In this document: in pieces, positions 1 to 8,227 of the stretch
Layout of the letters: each line of letters opens with the position of its first letter
How positions within the stretch are numbered: position 1 is the first letter of the stretch
Assembly: GCA_017440575.1 (NCBI GenBank)
Contig: JAFSGY010000040.1
Coordinates: forward strand, 1-38,094
DNA: 38,094 bases
Reading direction: 5' to 3'
From: Lachnospiraceae bacterium
Lineage (GTDB): Bacteria; Bacillota; Clostridia; Lachnospirales; Lachnospiraceae
The notes under the pieces: generated by a model
Database searches by the model: none
The model's input: only the letters and a program-made list of their open reading frames with translations
What the model was told of the DNA's origin: nothing
Translations under genes and position numbers: made by a program

Positions 1-1
1 A

Positions 2-571
2 ATGATGGGCTTAGGGAAAGCAGCTAAGAAACAGGTAAAAAAGTTTTCGCTCGGAATGAAGCAGAGGCTGGCGATTGGAATTGCATTATTGGGAAATCCT
101 GACTTTCTGATTCTGGATGAACCGATTAATGGCTTAGACCCTACCGGTATACAGGAGATGCGAAATCTTTTACTGACATTAAATAGGGAAAAACGCATTA
201 CCATTATGATTTCCAGCCATATATTAAGTGAGCTGTCCAAAGTCGCTACGAAATATGGAATTATGAAGGGTGGAAGGCTGATTGACGAGGTGACAGAGAA
301 AGAAATTGTTACCAAATGTCAGTGCTGTCTTAAGCTAAAGGTATCGGATGCTGTGAAGGGAGCATTGCTGATAGAGAAAAGGTTACATTCTACAAGCTAC
401 GAAGTGGTAGAGGACAATGTGCTTCGAATCTTTGATTTTGTAGACAACCCGGATGTAGTGAATTCTTTATTTGTGCAGGAAGGAATTCAAGTTTATGAAT
501 GTTCTGTTTCACAGGAATCGTTAGAAGATTATTTTAATGAAAAGATTCAGGGAGGAAACAGAAATGATTAA
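2..571 (+). CDS. ABC transporter ATP-binding protein, 5'-truncated by window edge
   Basis: This is the C-terminal part of an ABC ATPase of the BcrA/lantibiotic-export type; the gene begins before base 1, so Walker A is missing. Visible are the ABC signature FSLGMKQRL near residue 16, Walker B FLILDEPINGLD near residue 35, and the H-loop in ISSHIL. The usual Thr of DEPTNGLD is Ile here, which is not a catalytic position. The tail after Walker B is about 130 residues and resembles the accessory C-terminal domain of BcrA-like ATPases. The stop overlaps the permease start by 8 bp, so the two are translationally coupled. The likely role is to power export of a peptide antibiotic, or resistance to it, with the permease downstream; the substrate is inferred only from family and from the adjacent kinase. 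Confidence 0.9.
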   Translation: MMGLGKAAKKQVKKFSLGMKQRLAIGIALLGNPDFLILDEPINGLDPTGIQEMRNLLLTLNREKRITIMISSHILSELSKVATKYGIMKGGRLIDEVTEKEIVTKCQCCLKLKVSDAVKGALLIEKRLHSTSYEVVEDNVLRIFDFVDNPDVVNSLFVQEGIQVYECSVSQESLEDYFNEKIQGGNRND

Positions 572-1319
572 TATAATAAGAGCAGACTGGTATCGTGCAA
601 TGCATGGAAAAGCATTTAGATTGTGTATTCTATTAACACTGGGATGGGTGTTTTTGTGTGGATATATGCAGCATGCAACCATAGCGCTAAGAGAAAGCTT
701 ATCAGGTGGAGAGATAACCATAGATTACATCAATGCATTTTTTAATTATGATCCTGTAACATTACCATTGCTTATCTTTTGCAGCTGTTATGTAGCAAAT
801 GATTTTAGGCAGAAAACGGTTAAGCATTATATGGAAAAGGGAATGGAACGTTGGAAATATTTTATTTCAAAAATGGTAATAGGCTGGCTGGCAGCAGTGA
901 TTTTTCTGTTTTGTGCGTTTTTAATGGGATTCTTATGTTATAAGATGTTTTTTGATACAGGTATTGCGCCAGATATGAATGTAAAAAATATGCTGCTTTA
1001 TGTGATCTGTCAGATGCTGTGTCATATGTCAGTTGCCACCTTTGTGATATTTATTTCCTGTATGATAAGAAACAGCTCTGCCAGTATGGCGGTAAACTTT
1101 ATTTTTATGTTTTTCGGACATCTGGGTTTGAGGAGCTTGATGAAGATTTTACCAATTGATTTTGACATTTCATTATTATGGGCATATAGTGGTGTGGGAA
1201 TGACTGATATGGGAGCGGGAATTCCGTGGACAGTATGGGTTATTCTGGTGTTTATAGGTTATTTTGTGGTCTTTAGTGGAATACTTATGCTTATTTATAG
1301 AAAAAAAGATATTGCTTAG
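564..1319 (+). CDS. ABC-2 type transporter permease (BcrB-like)
   Basis: A 251-residue integral membrane protein with about six hydrophobic segments (for example near residues 18-36, 60-80, 105-125, 140-165, 175-195 and 220-245). That is the usual layout and length of small ABC-2 permeases that pair with BcrA-type ATPases. The ATG at 564 is preferred over an in-frame ATG at 537, because GGAGG lies at 551-555 with good spacing and the protein then begins MINIIRADWYR, typical of the family. It overlaps the ATPase gene by 8 bp and is followed 20 bp later by a histidine kinase. It is presumably the membrane half of a peptide exporter or immunity pump. The family is assigned from topology and neighbours, since ABC-2 permeases have little conserved sequence. 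Confidence 0.87.
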   Translation: MINIIRADWYRAMHGKAFRLCILLTLGWVFLCGYMQHATIALRESLSGGEITIDYINAFFNYDPVTLPLLIFCSCYVANDFRQKTVKHYMEKGMERWKYFISKMVIGWLAAVIFLFCAFLMGFLCYKMFFDTGIAPDMNVKNMLLYVICQMLCHMSVATFVIFISCMIRNSSASMAVNFIFMFFGHLGLRSLMKILPIDFDISLLWAYSGVGMTDMGAGIPWTVWVILVFIGYFVVFSGILMLIYRKKDIA

Positions 1320-1339
1320 AAGCTTGGAGGGATAAGGTT

Positions 1340-2251
1340 ATGAATGTAGGAATATGGGTATACGCTATATTTGTAACAGTGTCCCTTTTGTTTTTTATAT
1401 CTGCATATATACTTCACCGTAGAGAAGTAATCAGATTGAGTAAAAAAGTGGAAAAGCTGCTAAGAAGTGATACGCATGTGGAGCTAAATACGGAGTTTCC
1501 ATCCAGAGATATGGAAGAACTGGTAACCTCTCTGAATAGGTTGCTGGAGACGTATCAGGAACAAATGTATATGTTACAGAAAAAGGATGAAACCATTAAG
1601 GAAACGATTACTAATCTTGCGCATGACCTTAGAACACCGATGACGGCCATGCAGGGCTATACGAAGATGCTTATGGAATCCACGGAATTGTCGGGGGAAG
1701 ATAGGACATCCGTGAAGGTTATCCATGAACGTCTATTGGCGTTGAATCGCTTGTTGGATCAGTTATTTGAGTTTGCAAGGCTAGAGGCAGAGGAATTGGA
1801 GCTTTATGAAGATACCGTAGACCTGAATGCAATTTTTTGCTCTGTAGCAGTGTCATTTTATGGAGCCTTTGAAGCAAGGGGACTAGAGCCTCAGATACAG
1901 ATTGCAGATATGCCGTTTTTATTCTGGGGTGATGAAAAGGCCATTACCAGAATCTTTGAAAATGTAATCTCCAATGCACTTGCCCATGGAATAAAGGACT
2001 ATGCCTTTTCGTCTTATGTAGAGGCGAATCAGTATACCTTTGTATTTCAAAATGTAACAAATGATATCAAGGAAACGGATATGGATAAAATTTTTGAACG
2101 ATTTTATACCACAGACCAGTCACGCTCCAAGAAAACGACAGGTCTGGGACTGACCATAGCCAAAAAGCTTACAATTCGTATGGGGGGAAGCATTTGTGCA
2201 TCTTTAAAAGATGGTGTTTTTGAGATTAAAATATGTTTTCCATGCAAGTGA
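1340..2251 (+). CDS. Sensor histidine kinase, small single-TM type
   Basis: A 303-residue kinase with one N-terminal transmembrane segment (residues 5-25) and almost no extracellular domain, the layout of intramembrane-sensing kinases partnered with peptide ABC transporters. After a linker and coiled coil comes the H-box NLAHDLRTPMT with phospho-acceptor His95, then an N-box (RIFENVISNALAHG), an F-box (IFERFYTTD) and a G2 box (TTGLGLTIAKKL). The usual DxGxG G1 box is replaced by QNVTND, which is known in some lantibiotic-type kinases but is atypical. The start follows GGAGG at 1325-1329. No response regulator is adjacent downstream; it probably lies upstream of the window. It likely senses the state of the exporter encoded just before it. 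Confidence 0.9.
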   Translation: MNVGIWVYAIFVTVSLLFFISAYILHRREVIRLSKKVEKLLRSDTHVELNTEFPSRDMEELVTSLNRLLETYQEQMYMLQKKDETIKETITNLAHDLRTPMTAMQGYTKMLMESTELSGEDRTSVKVIHERLLALNRLLDQLFEFARLEAEELELYEDTVDLNAIFCSVAVSFYGAFEARGLEPQIQIADMPFLFWGDEKAITRIFENVISNALAHGIKDYAFSSYVEANQYTFVFQNVTNDIKETDMDKIFERFYTTDQSRSKKTTGLGLTIAKKLTIRMGGSICASLKDGVFEIKICFPCK

Positions 2252-2272
2252 AAATTATGTTAACCTGATGCA

Positions 2273-2301
2273 TTGTATATTGAAGATTCATCCGATATAA
2301 T
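2273..2301 (+). promoter_or_regulatory. Predicted sigma-A promoter for lipoprotein gene
   Basis: TTGTAT at 2273-2278, a 17-bp spacer, and a perfect TATAAT at 2296-2301. It lies in the 86-bp gap after the kinase, so the lipoprotein can be expressed separately from the ABC-kinase operon. Confidence 0.65.
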
Positions 2302-2337
2302 AATTCTAAAAGTTATTAGAGGAGGAAAAGTGTGGTT

Positions 2338-2982
2338 ATGAAAAAATGGATAAGTTTTGCTTTAACAATGGTAATGGTAGTGTCACTAACGGCATGTGGC
2401 AGTAGTCAGACAAAGGAGGAGCAGGTAAGTTCTCTCTATGAGCAAGGACTTGATATGGTATCGAAAATGGCAGAAATGGCTCAGTCTGAGGAATACATTA
2501 ACCTGTATACAGATAGTCCACAGGTTGCAGAAGTCGTACAGGAAATAGGAGAAGATGATTTTTCAGAACTGGAGGCAGTGTACAGCATTAGCATACCGAA
2601 AGAGAGTCTTGTAGCACTTTTGGAATTAGGAGAGTTGGAAGATGTACCAACAGAATTAAGTGATGTGGTAATGGATAAGCTGCTAGGCTCATGGATTACA
2701 TATATGAATGGTATGAGCGGCACACTACAAATTGTTGCATCATCTGTCTGTTCCATGGAAAAGACATTTGTGAATAAAGAAGTGACAGAGAGTGTTATTT
2801 ACATATATACATTTGAGGATGCAACGCCGATAGGTATTACTTTTCTTGTGGGAGAAGATAGTGCTATATCAGCAAAAGGATTTTTTATCATGAATGAGGC
2901 GTTTACTGCTGAGTCTGTGGAAGAACTTGCGGCATTCTTAGGGGATGAGAAAATAGAGATAAAGGAAGTAAATAAAGATTAA
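2338..2982 (+). CDS. Small lipoprotein, unknown function
   Basis: About 214 residues with a type-II signal peptide: basic MKKW start, hydrophobic stretch, then lipobox LTACG with the lipidated Cys near residue 20. The mature part is acidic and without recognised catalytic motifs. A GTG at 2332 is an alternative start: GGAGGA at 2321-2326 is 5 bp from the GTG and 11 bp from the ATG, so the choice is open. It has its own promoter and is closed by a strong terminator. It is an envelope-anchored protein of unknown function; its position beside an exporter and kinase suggests a role in the same stress response, which is inference. Confidence 0.82.
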   Translation: MKKWISFALTMVMVVSLTACGSSQTKEEQVSSLYEQGLDMVSKMAEMAQSEEYINLYTDSPQVAEVVQEIGEDDFSELEAVYSISIPKESLVALLELGELEDVPTELSDVVMDKLLGSWITYMNGMSGTLQIVASSVCSMEKTFVNKEVTESVIYIYTFEDATPIGITFLVGEDSAISAKGFFIMNEAFTAESVEELAAFLGDEKIEIKEVNKD

Positions 2983-2992
2983 TAATGTTAAT

Positions 2993-3030
2993 AAAGGGCA
3001 TTCACGAATATGTGATGCCCTTTGTTTGTT
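2993..3030 (+). terminator. Intrinsic terminator between convergent genes
   Basis: A 9-bp perfect stem, AAAGGGCAT (2993-3001) with ATGCCCTTT (3015-3023), plus a weaker inner pairing, followed by a T-rich tract. It closes the lipoprotein gene and may also serve the minus-strand permease gene that ends at 3055. Confidence 0.8.
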
Positions 3031-3054
3031 AATAAGAGAAGTGTATAAAAATAT

Positions 3055-4590
3055 TTATTCCTGAGTTTTTACATCCGTATATTTCAGATACAGAACACTT
3101 AGCAGATAAAACACTTCGCAAAAGCAGACACAAGCAAGAATGAATACTCCATAATCCAGTTTGAAAAAAGGATTGTTAGCTCTCATTCCCACACTGAAAA
3201 GAGAATACGGCAGCAGATACCATAAGCCCTGTGAGGTAAAAATCAGTCCTGCGATGCTTCCAAGAAGCGCCATGGCGATAGGAATGGCAAAGCTTCGTAT
3301 GATGAGAGAGAAAAAGAGCTGGATACAGCAAACACAAATACCGCCTAAAAAGCCACAAAGCAACCATTCTAGCAGCTCATGTGGAGCTGAGTCGGTAAAC
3401 CCTGTCATTTTTCCACAAAGTAAAAATAAAACCGTAATCCATAGAAGTGATAGTCCTAGCATAAAAATAGCGCAATACAGCTTATCTCTTACTAGTTTCC
3501 ATGGAGAAATATGCACCATAAGCTGATTCCAGTTTGTGCCCGTATGCTCTAGCCGCCAGAGATAGCTGCAGTACACACCAAGCAGTGCAGGCATAAAGAA
3601 GTAGCATAAAAATAACGTATGCTGAGACCATAGACTGTACCACAGGTCATCTAAAATCGCTATATTTCCCTGATAATTAAAGGTTCCAATCAAGGCAGAG
3701 ACAAGCGGAAGGATGATAAAGGCAATCCATATAGGGGAGCCTTTTAGCTTGATATATTCTATAGGCATTTTTAGATTTTGTACGGATTTGAAGGAGTTCT
3801 TTTTCGTGGAATGAAAACAAAAGGAAAAGCCTTCTACAGGTCTTTTTTGGAAAAGAAGCCAGCCCGAAAACAATAAAAATCCAATCCATATAAAATCCCA
3901 GAGAAAAGCGCCATCTATCGGAGTGGTATAATAAAAATCCATATCTCTGGTTACAGAATCCCAGTTCATTCCGACAAACATATTAGCACCAAAAAGTCCC
4001 CAAGGAATGATTTCATAAAAAATAGAGCGTGGCAGAAACATAATAAACAAGCCAATCATGCCTCCTGCCAGACCAACACATAAGGAAACAGCCTGATTCG
4101 TAAAAGCAAAGGAAAGAATCAGCTGTATCAGATATAGGATAAAGCTTATCAGTATTGTTTGTATCGTGTAAAGAGCATATGCCCACAGGTCAGGCTTTCC
4201 TCCAAAGCCATAAAATGTACCAATGAAAAAAATGGATATAAGCTGCATGCAGGAAAAGAGCAGGATATAGCATAAGCCTGCCAGTGCTTTTACGAGGAAA
4301 AGACTTGTCTTTGACTGCAGAGTTTCTAATAGCTTCCATGTATTTTCCTTATGCTCGCAATCTATGAGTCTGCTTGCAAGAACGGCATAGAAAACAGGAA
4401 GTATAATGGCATTTATTAATGGCAGATTGTAGAGGAGAAGCAGCCAGCCTTGCGTTAGTTCTTCCTCTCTGTTGTTCATTCCATAGGAAAGATATACATG
4501 CTGAAAAAGCCATAATATCAGGAGGAGCGGCCACACCCCACGTTTCTTGGTCTTATCAAATTCTAATTTGAGATATTGTAGTGTTCTCAT
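3055..4590 (-). CDS. Double-length ABC-2 permease (lantibiotic-immunity type)
   Basis: A 511-residue polytopic membrane protein with roughly twelve hydrophobic segments arranged as two similar halves. The second half restarts near residue 270 with a soluble-to-membrane transition like that at the N-terminus. The length suits a natural fusion of the two permease subunits (E and G) of lantibiotic-immunity ABC transporters, or the double-length permeases known in Clostridia. The ATG overlaps the stop of the upstream ATPase gene by 4 bp (ATGA), so expression is coupled. It likely forms the membrane channel that removes a peptide or a modified lipid from the membrane. The transporter class is well supported; the substrate is not visible. 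Confidence 0.85.
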   Translation of the reverse strand: MRTLQYLKLEFDKTKKRGVWPLLLILWLFQHVYLSYGMNNREEELTQGWLLLLYNLPLINAIILPVFYAVLASRLIDCEHKENTWKLLETLQSKTSLFLVKALAGLCYILLFSCMQLISIFFIGTFYGFGGKPDLWAYALYTIQTILISFILYLIQLILSFAFTNQAVSLCVGLAGGMIGLFIMFLPRSIFYEIIPWGLFGANMFVGMNWDSVTRDMDFYYTTPIDGAFLWDFIWIGFLLFSGWLLFQKRPVEGFSFCFHSTKKNSFKSVQNLKMPIEYIKLKGSPIWIAFIILPLVSALIGTFNYQGNIAILDDLWYSLWSQHTLFLCYFFMPALLGVYCSYLWRLEHTGTNWNQLMVHISPWKLVRDKLYCAIFMLGLSLLWITVLFLLCGKMTGFTDSAPHELLEWLLCGFLGGICVCCIQLFFSLIIRSFAIPIAMALLGSIAGLIFTSQGLWYLLPYSLFSVGMRANNPFFKLDYGVFILACVCFCEVFYLLSVLYLKYTDVKTQE

Positions 4591-5312
4591 AGTTCACTGG
4601 CACCTCCTGTCATGGCTAAAAATACCTCTTCTAAAGAGCTTCCTTGTGTGGCAAGTTCATTTATATTTCCTTGAAAGAGCATTTCACCATGGTGAATAAT
4701 ACCAACCATATCAGCCATTTGCTCTACTTCACTTAAAAGATGGCTGGAGACAATAACGGTCATATTATGGGTAGCAGGAAGTCCTTTAATCAATTCCCTG
4801 ATTTCCTGAATACCGGCAGGGTCAAGACCATTTGTAGGCTCATCTAGTATCAGAATCTGTGGTTTTCCTAAGAGTGCCATAGCAATACCAAGGCGTTGCT
4901 TCATGCCAAGGGAATAGTGCTTTACTTTTTTGTCTTTTTGCTCATAGAGTCTTACGGTGTGTAGGACATCGGTAATATCCTTCGCAGATACTCCCTTTAG
5001 CTTTGCAATAATCTGTAGATTTTCCGCTCCTGTCAGATGCCCGTAGTAGCTAGGACTTTCGATAAGGCTTCCGGTTGTTTTCAGAAGGGAAAGACGGTTT
5101 TTCTCTGTCATTTTCTGGCCATAGAAGGAAATGCTGCCGCTGTTTGGCTTGATTAAGCCTAATAGGAGCTTTAACGTAGTAGTTTTCCCTGCTCCGTTTG
5201 GTCCTAAGAAACCATAGACACAGCCCTTTGGTACCTGCATTTGCAGATTTTTCACACGCATTTTGGAACCGTGTGCTTTGCTAAGGTTAGTAGTTTCGAG
5301 AATATAGTTCAT
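4587..5312 (-). CDS. ABC transporter ATP-binding protein (lantibiotic immunity/BcrA type)
   Basis: A complete 241-residue ABC ATPase. Walker A GPNGAGKTT is at residues 37-45, a Q-loop follows, the signature YSLGMKQRL is near 133-141, Walker B ILILDEPTNGLD is near 153-164, and the H-loop is SSHLLSE. It lacks the long C-terminal extension of the first ATPase in the window. The start follows AAAGGAC with good spacing. Its signature region is very close to that of the ATPase at the left edge, so the two exporters belong to one subfamily. It is divergent from a response-regulator gene, the usual layout for two-component control of immunity transporters. Confidence 0.93.
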   Translation of the reverse strand: MNYILETTNLSKAHGSKMRVKNLQMQVPKGCVYGFLGPNGAGKTTTLKLLLGLIKPNSGSISFYGQKMTEKNRLSLLKTTGSLIESPSYYGHLTGAENLQIIAKLKGVSAKDITDVLHTVRLYEQKDKKVKHYSLGMKQRLGIAMALLGKPQILILDEPTNGLDPAGIQEIRELIKGLPATHNMTVIVSSHLLSEVEQMADMVGIIHHGEMLFQGNINELATQGSSLEEVFLAMTGGASEL

Positions 5313-5336
5313 GTTGTTTTGTCCTTTCTTTGCTTA

Positions 5337-5366
5337 GCTATAGCATGTTGTTTTGTTCTGAGAACA
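5337..5366 (-). promoter_or_regulatory. Predicted minus-strand promoter with palindromic operator
   Basis: On the minus strand, an extended -10 (TGC then TATAGC, plus-strand 5337-5345) follows a -35-like TTCTCA (5359-5364) by 16 bp. A perfect 13-bp palindrome, TGTTCTGAGAACA, at 5354-5366 covers that -35. This would drive the ATPase/permease pair and could be where a repressor or response regulator acts. Confidence 0.45.
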
Positions 5367-5403
5367 GCATATTGCTTTTTGCTTACAAGAAAATGACAGT
5401 AGC

Positions 5404-5463
5404 CTTACATTTACCTTAAATCTGCTAAAAGCGACATATTTTTTATTTGATTTCTGTTATACT
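5404..5463 (+). promoter_or_regulatory. Extended -10 promoter and 11-bp-spaced direct repeat
   Basis: TGTTATACT at 5455-5463 is an extended -10 without a clear -35, located 38 bp before the response-regulator start. Upstream, CTTACAT (5404-5410) and CTTAAAT (5415-5421) are direct repeats starting 11 bp apart, the one-helical-turn spacing recognised by OmpR-family dimers. The repeats sit between the divergent exporter and regulator genes, so either or both could be controlled. Confidence 0.5.
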
Positions 5464-5501
5464 GTGAAGTGTGAAAAAGCCATAAATGGAAGGTATGAAA
5501 A

Positions 5502-6197
5502 ATGAACTTATATGACAGCAATATTTTAATCGTAGATGATGAGCCAGCTCTTCGGGAAATGGTACAGGAGCTTTTGAAAAAAGAGGGATATTTACATATT
5601 GATGTAGCAAAGGATTGCAAACAGGCAAGAGAAGTTTTTAACAGTAAGGAATATCATATGGTTTTATTAGATGTTATGCTGCCGGATGGAGATGGTTTTT
5701 CTCTGTATGAGGAATTAAAGCAAGGAGAGAAATCGCAGATACCAGTTATCTTTTTATCTGCGCGTGATGAGGATTATGCCAGATTAAAAGGGCTTGGACT
5801 TGGTGCAGATGATTATATTACGAAGCCTTTTTTACCACAGGAGCTTTTACTTCGGATGAAGGCAGTGCTGAAGCGAACCTATCGTTTGGAAGAAGGTTTG
5901 CCACAAACCCGGATAGGTGAGGTTTTGATTAACTGGGAAGCAGGAACATTGGAATCGCAGGGAGAAAGCTATATGCTGACAGCTAAGGAATATACGCTGT
6001 TAAAAAAGCTGTGTGATAATCGTGGAAAAATTCTTTCCATAAATACGTTATGTGATACGCTTTGGCCGGATGGAAGCTATGGATATGAGAATTCGCTTAT
6101 GGTGCATATGCGAAGATTGCGTGAAAAAATAGAGGTCAATCCGTCAAAGCCAGAGTATCTGGTTACGGTGCGTGGATTGGGCTATAAGCTGAAATAA
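5502..6197 (+). CDS. OmpR-family response regulator
   Basis: 231 residues: a receiver domain (about 1-120) with acidic pocket Asp12/Asp13, phospho-acceptor Asp57 (in LLDVMLPD), a switch Ser in FLSARD and Lys in TKPF; then a winged-helix DNA-binding domain (about 130-230) ending VRGLGYKLK. It is divergent from the exporter genes and 36 bp upstream of a kinase, its probable partner. The expected role is phosphorylation-dependent transcription control of the divergent exporter and perhaps of its own operon. Stimulus and DNA target are inferred from the layout only. Confidence 0.95.
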   Translation: MNLYDSNILIVDDEPALREMVQELLKKEGYLHIDVAKDCKQAREVFNSKEYHMVLLDVMLPDGDGFSLYEELKQGEKSQIPVIFLSARDEDYARLKGLGLGADDYITKPFLPQELLLRMKAVLKRTYRLEEGLPQTRIGEVLINWEAGTLESQGESYMLTAKEYTLLKKLCDNRGKILSINTLCDTLWPDGSYGYENSLMVHMRRLREKIEVNPSKPEYLVTVRGLGYKLK

Positions 6198-6233
6198 CGG
6201 ACAAGTAGTAGAAGAGAAAGGCATAGGAATATT

Positions 6234-7451
6234 ATGAGAAGGGTAAGAAAAATAACAACATATTTTATCATATTCGGGATTACCTTATGTTTTCTATTGG
6301 TAGGGAACCTTGTTCTTATGTTTTTCATTAGTCAGAGAACTGGTAATGACAAGGCATATGTATATGCAGAAAAAATAGCAGAATGCTTAGAACAGAAGGC
6401 AGATGGTGAGTATCAAATGTCGCAGGAAGGTATTGAATTCATTCATTTTTATAATGGTTTTGCCATGCTAATCAGCGATTCGGGAGAAGTGGTATGGGAA
6501 TATAGGTTGCCAGAAAAACTTCCTCGTCAGTATGCTCGAAAAGATATCGCTTCATTTGCACGCTGGTATCTGGAGGATTATCCTGTCATAACGCACATTA
6601 TAGGAGAGAATATTTTTGTTGTTGGCAGGCAAAAGAATAGTATATGGAAATATCAGATTGTTTTTTCTGTGGATACTATAGAAGCTTATTTACAGTATTT
6701 TCCGTTTGTTATTCTTGTAGATATTGTTATATTGGTTTTAGTTCCAATCCTTTTGTTGCGCAGAGATATGCGTAAAAAAGAACAGATGCGAACAACCTGG
6801 ATAGCAGGGATTTCACATGATATTCGAACACCGCTGGCACTGGTACTTGGAGATGCTGAGAACATCCGACAAAGCTGCAAAGAGACAGAACCGGAGCTTG
6901 CAAAGAGGGCAGAGCGTATTGAAAATCAGGTGATTCGAATCCGTACACTGATTACAAATCTGAATACCGACAATAAGCTGACCTTTGGTATGGGGGAATG
7001 GAAGAAGGAGGAGATACGGATAGCAGCCTTGTTAAGAGAAGTTCTTTGCGATATGATAAATCGGGAGCCGGGAGAGCAATATGAGTTCGACATTATGATT
7101 GATGAGGAAGCAGAGGAATGTATGGTCAGAGGTGATAGAGAGCTGATCAAACGAATGCTTGAGAATCTGATAGGAAATGCCATTTGTCATAATCCTAAGG
7201 GCTGTCGTATTCTGGTACGGCTTCAAAAGGATAGAAGACTCATTATTGCAGATGATGGCTGTGGTGTCTCTAAGGAACAGCTAAAGAGCATGCGAAAGCC
7301 CATGTTTATGGAGACGCTTGGGGAGCATGGATTAGGGATTCGTTTGGTGAAGCGAATTGTGAAGCTACATCACTGGAAGATTCGCTTTCGGCAAAACGGC
7401 AGCAGTGGGCTTTGCTGTGAGATTGAGATGAGAGGCTGGAGAGGAATATGA
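6234..7451 (+). CDS. Sensor histidine kinase
   Basis: 405 residues. TM1 is at about 9-31, followed by an extracellular segment of some 120 residues and TM2 at about 155-175. There is no obvious HAMP domain. The H-box GISHDIRTPLA carries His195, the N-box is KRMLENLIGNAICHN, G1 is ADDGCGV and G2 is GEHGLGIRLVKRI, so the kinase core is complete. The extracellular domain distinguishes it from the small intramembrane-sensing kinase at 1340. It is the likely partner of the response regulator just upstream and is followed 28 bp later by a metallo-hydrolase gene in the same operon. The ligand is unknown. Confidence 0.93.
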   Translation: MRRVRKITTYFIIFGITLCFLLVGNLVLMFFISQRTGNDKAYVYAEKIAECLEQKADGEYQMSQEGIEFIHFYNGFAMLISDSGEVVWEYRLPEKLPRQYARKDIASFARWYLEDYPVITHIIGENIFVVGRQKNSIWKYQIVFSVDTIEAYLQYFPFVILVDIVILVLVPILLLRRDMRKKEQMRTTWIAGISHDIRTPLALVLGDAENIRQSCKETEPELAKRAERIENQVIRIRTLITNLNTDNKLTFGMGEWKKEEIRIAALLREVLCDMINREPGEQYEFDIMIDEEAEECMVRGDRELIKRMLENLIGNAICHNPKGCRILVRLQKDRRLIIADDGCGVSKEQLKSMRKPMFMETLGEHGLGIRLVKRIVKLHHWKIRFRQNGSSGLCCEIEMRGWRGI

Positions 7452-7479
7452 ATAAAGCTAGAAAGGACAGGATAAACAC

Positions 7480-8205
7480 ATGAACATTACCTACATTGGG
7501 CATAGTGGATTTTTACTAGAGACGGATAGTGCTTATTTTCTTTTTGATTATTATCAGGGAGAGATTCCATCAGTGAATAAGGACAAGCCGCTTGTTGTGT
7601 TTGTCAGTCACGGACATGCAGACCATTATAATCCTGCTATTTTTGAGCTTGTCTATCAACATCCATCGGTACAGTTTATTCTGCCAAAAGGAACACAGAT
7701 TAAAAAATATGTGTTAGAATACGAAGAACGAGGAACTAACTTGTCAGAGCATCTGATGCTGGTAAAAAAGAATGAAACATATGAGATTACGCTAAGCAAC
7801 GAAACAAATCTTCGCATTACTACTTTAAAGTCCACAGATCTTGGAGTGGCATATCTTTTGGATTATAAAGGAAAGACTTATTATCACGCAGGTGACCTTA
7901 ATCTCTGGCTATGGGAAGGGGAAAATGCAGAATATAACGAAAATATGACAAGGAAATACTTTACCCAGTTGGAAAAGCTAAGGGGAAAAGAGATAGACAT
8001 TGCCTTTGTGCCGCTTGATTCCAGACAGGGTAAACATGCCTTTGCAGGAATGGAGAGCTTTCTGGAATATACCAATACGAAGCATGTTTTTCCCATGCAT
8101 ATGTGGGAGGAATATCATATGATTGCTGATTTTCTTGAAAAGCATCCAGAGTATCAGGCGAACATGATGAACATAGAACGACAAGGACAAGCATTTTTAC
8201 TATAA
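7480..8205 (+). CDS. UlaG-like metallo-beta-lactamase-fold hydrolase
   Basis: 241 residues of the COG2220/UlaG branch of the metallo-beta-lactamase fold. The N-terminus MNITYIGHSGFLLE is typical. The metal motif SHGHADH gives His44, His46, Asp48 and His49, with further ligands in YHAGDLN and in FPMHMWEEYH near the C-terminus. Substrates of this branch are diverse (sugar-phosphate lactones, N-acyl lipids and others) and cannot be read from sequence. The gene lies between two two-component pairs in one apparent operon, 28 bp after a kinase and 22 bp before a regulator, an unusual place for a hydrolase. It may be part of the response, for example acting on a lipid or antibiotic, which is inference. 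Confidence 0.88.
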   Translation: MNITYIGHSGFLLETDSAYFLFDYYQGEIPSVNKDKPLVVFVSHGHADHYNPAIFELVYQHPSVQFILPKGTQIKKYVLEYEERGTNLSEHLMLVKKNETYEITLSNETNLRITTLKSTDLGVAYLLDYKGKTYYHAGDLNLWLWEGENAEYNENMTRKYFTQLEKLRGKEIDIAFVPLDSRQGKHAFAGMESFLEYTNTKHVFPMHMWEEYHMIADFLEKHPEYQANMMNIERQGQAFLL

Positions 8206-8227
8206 ATTTAAAAAGAGATAAGAACAA

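Noticed and set aside
3161-3526. Plus-strand 121-residue frame inside the double-length permease
   Set aside because: It lies wholly within a well-supported minus-strand gene, lacks an SD, and has no recognisable protein features.
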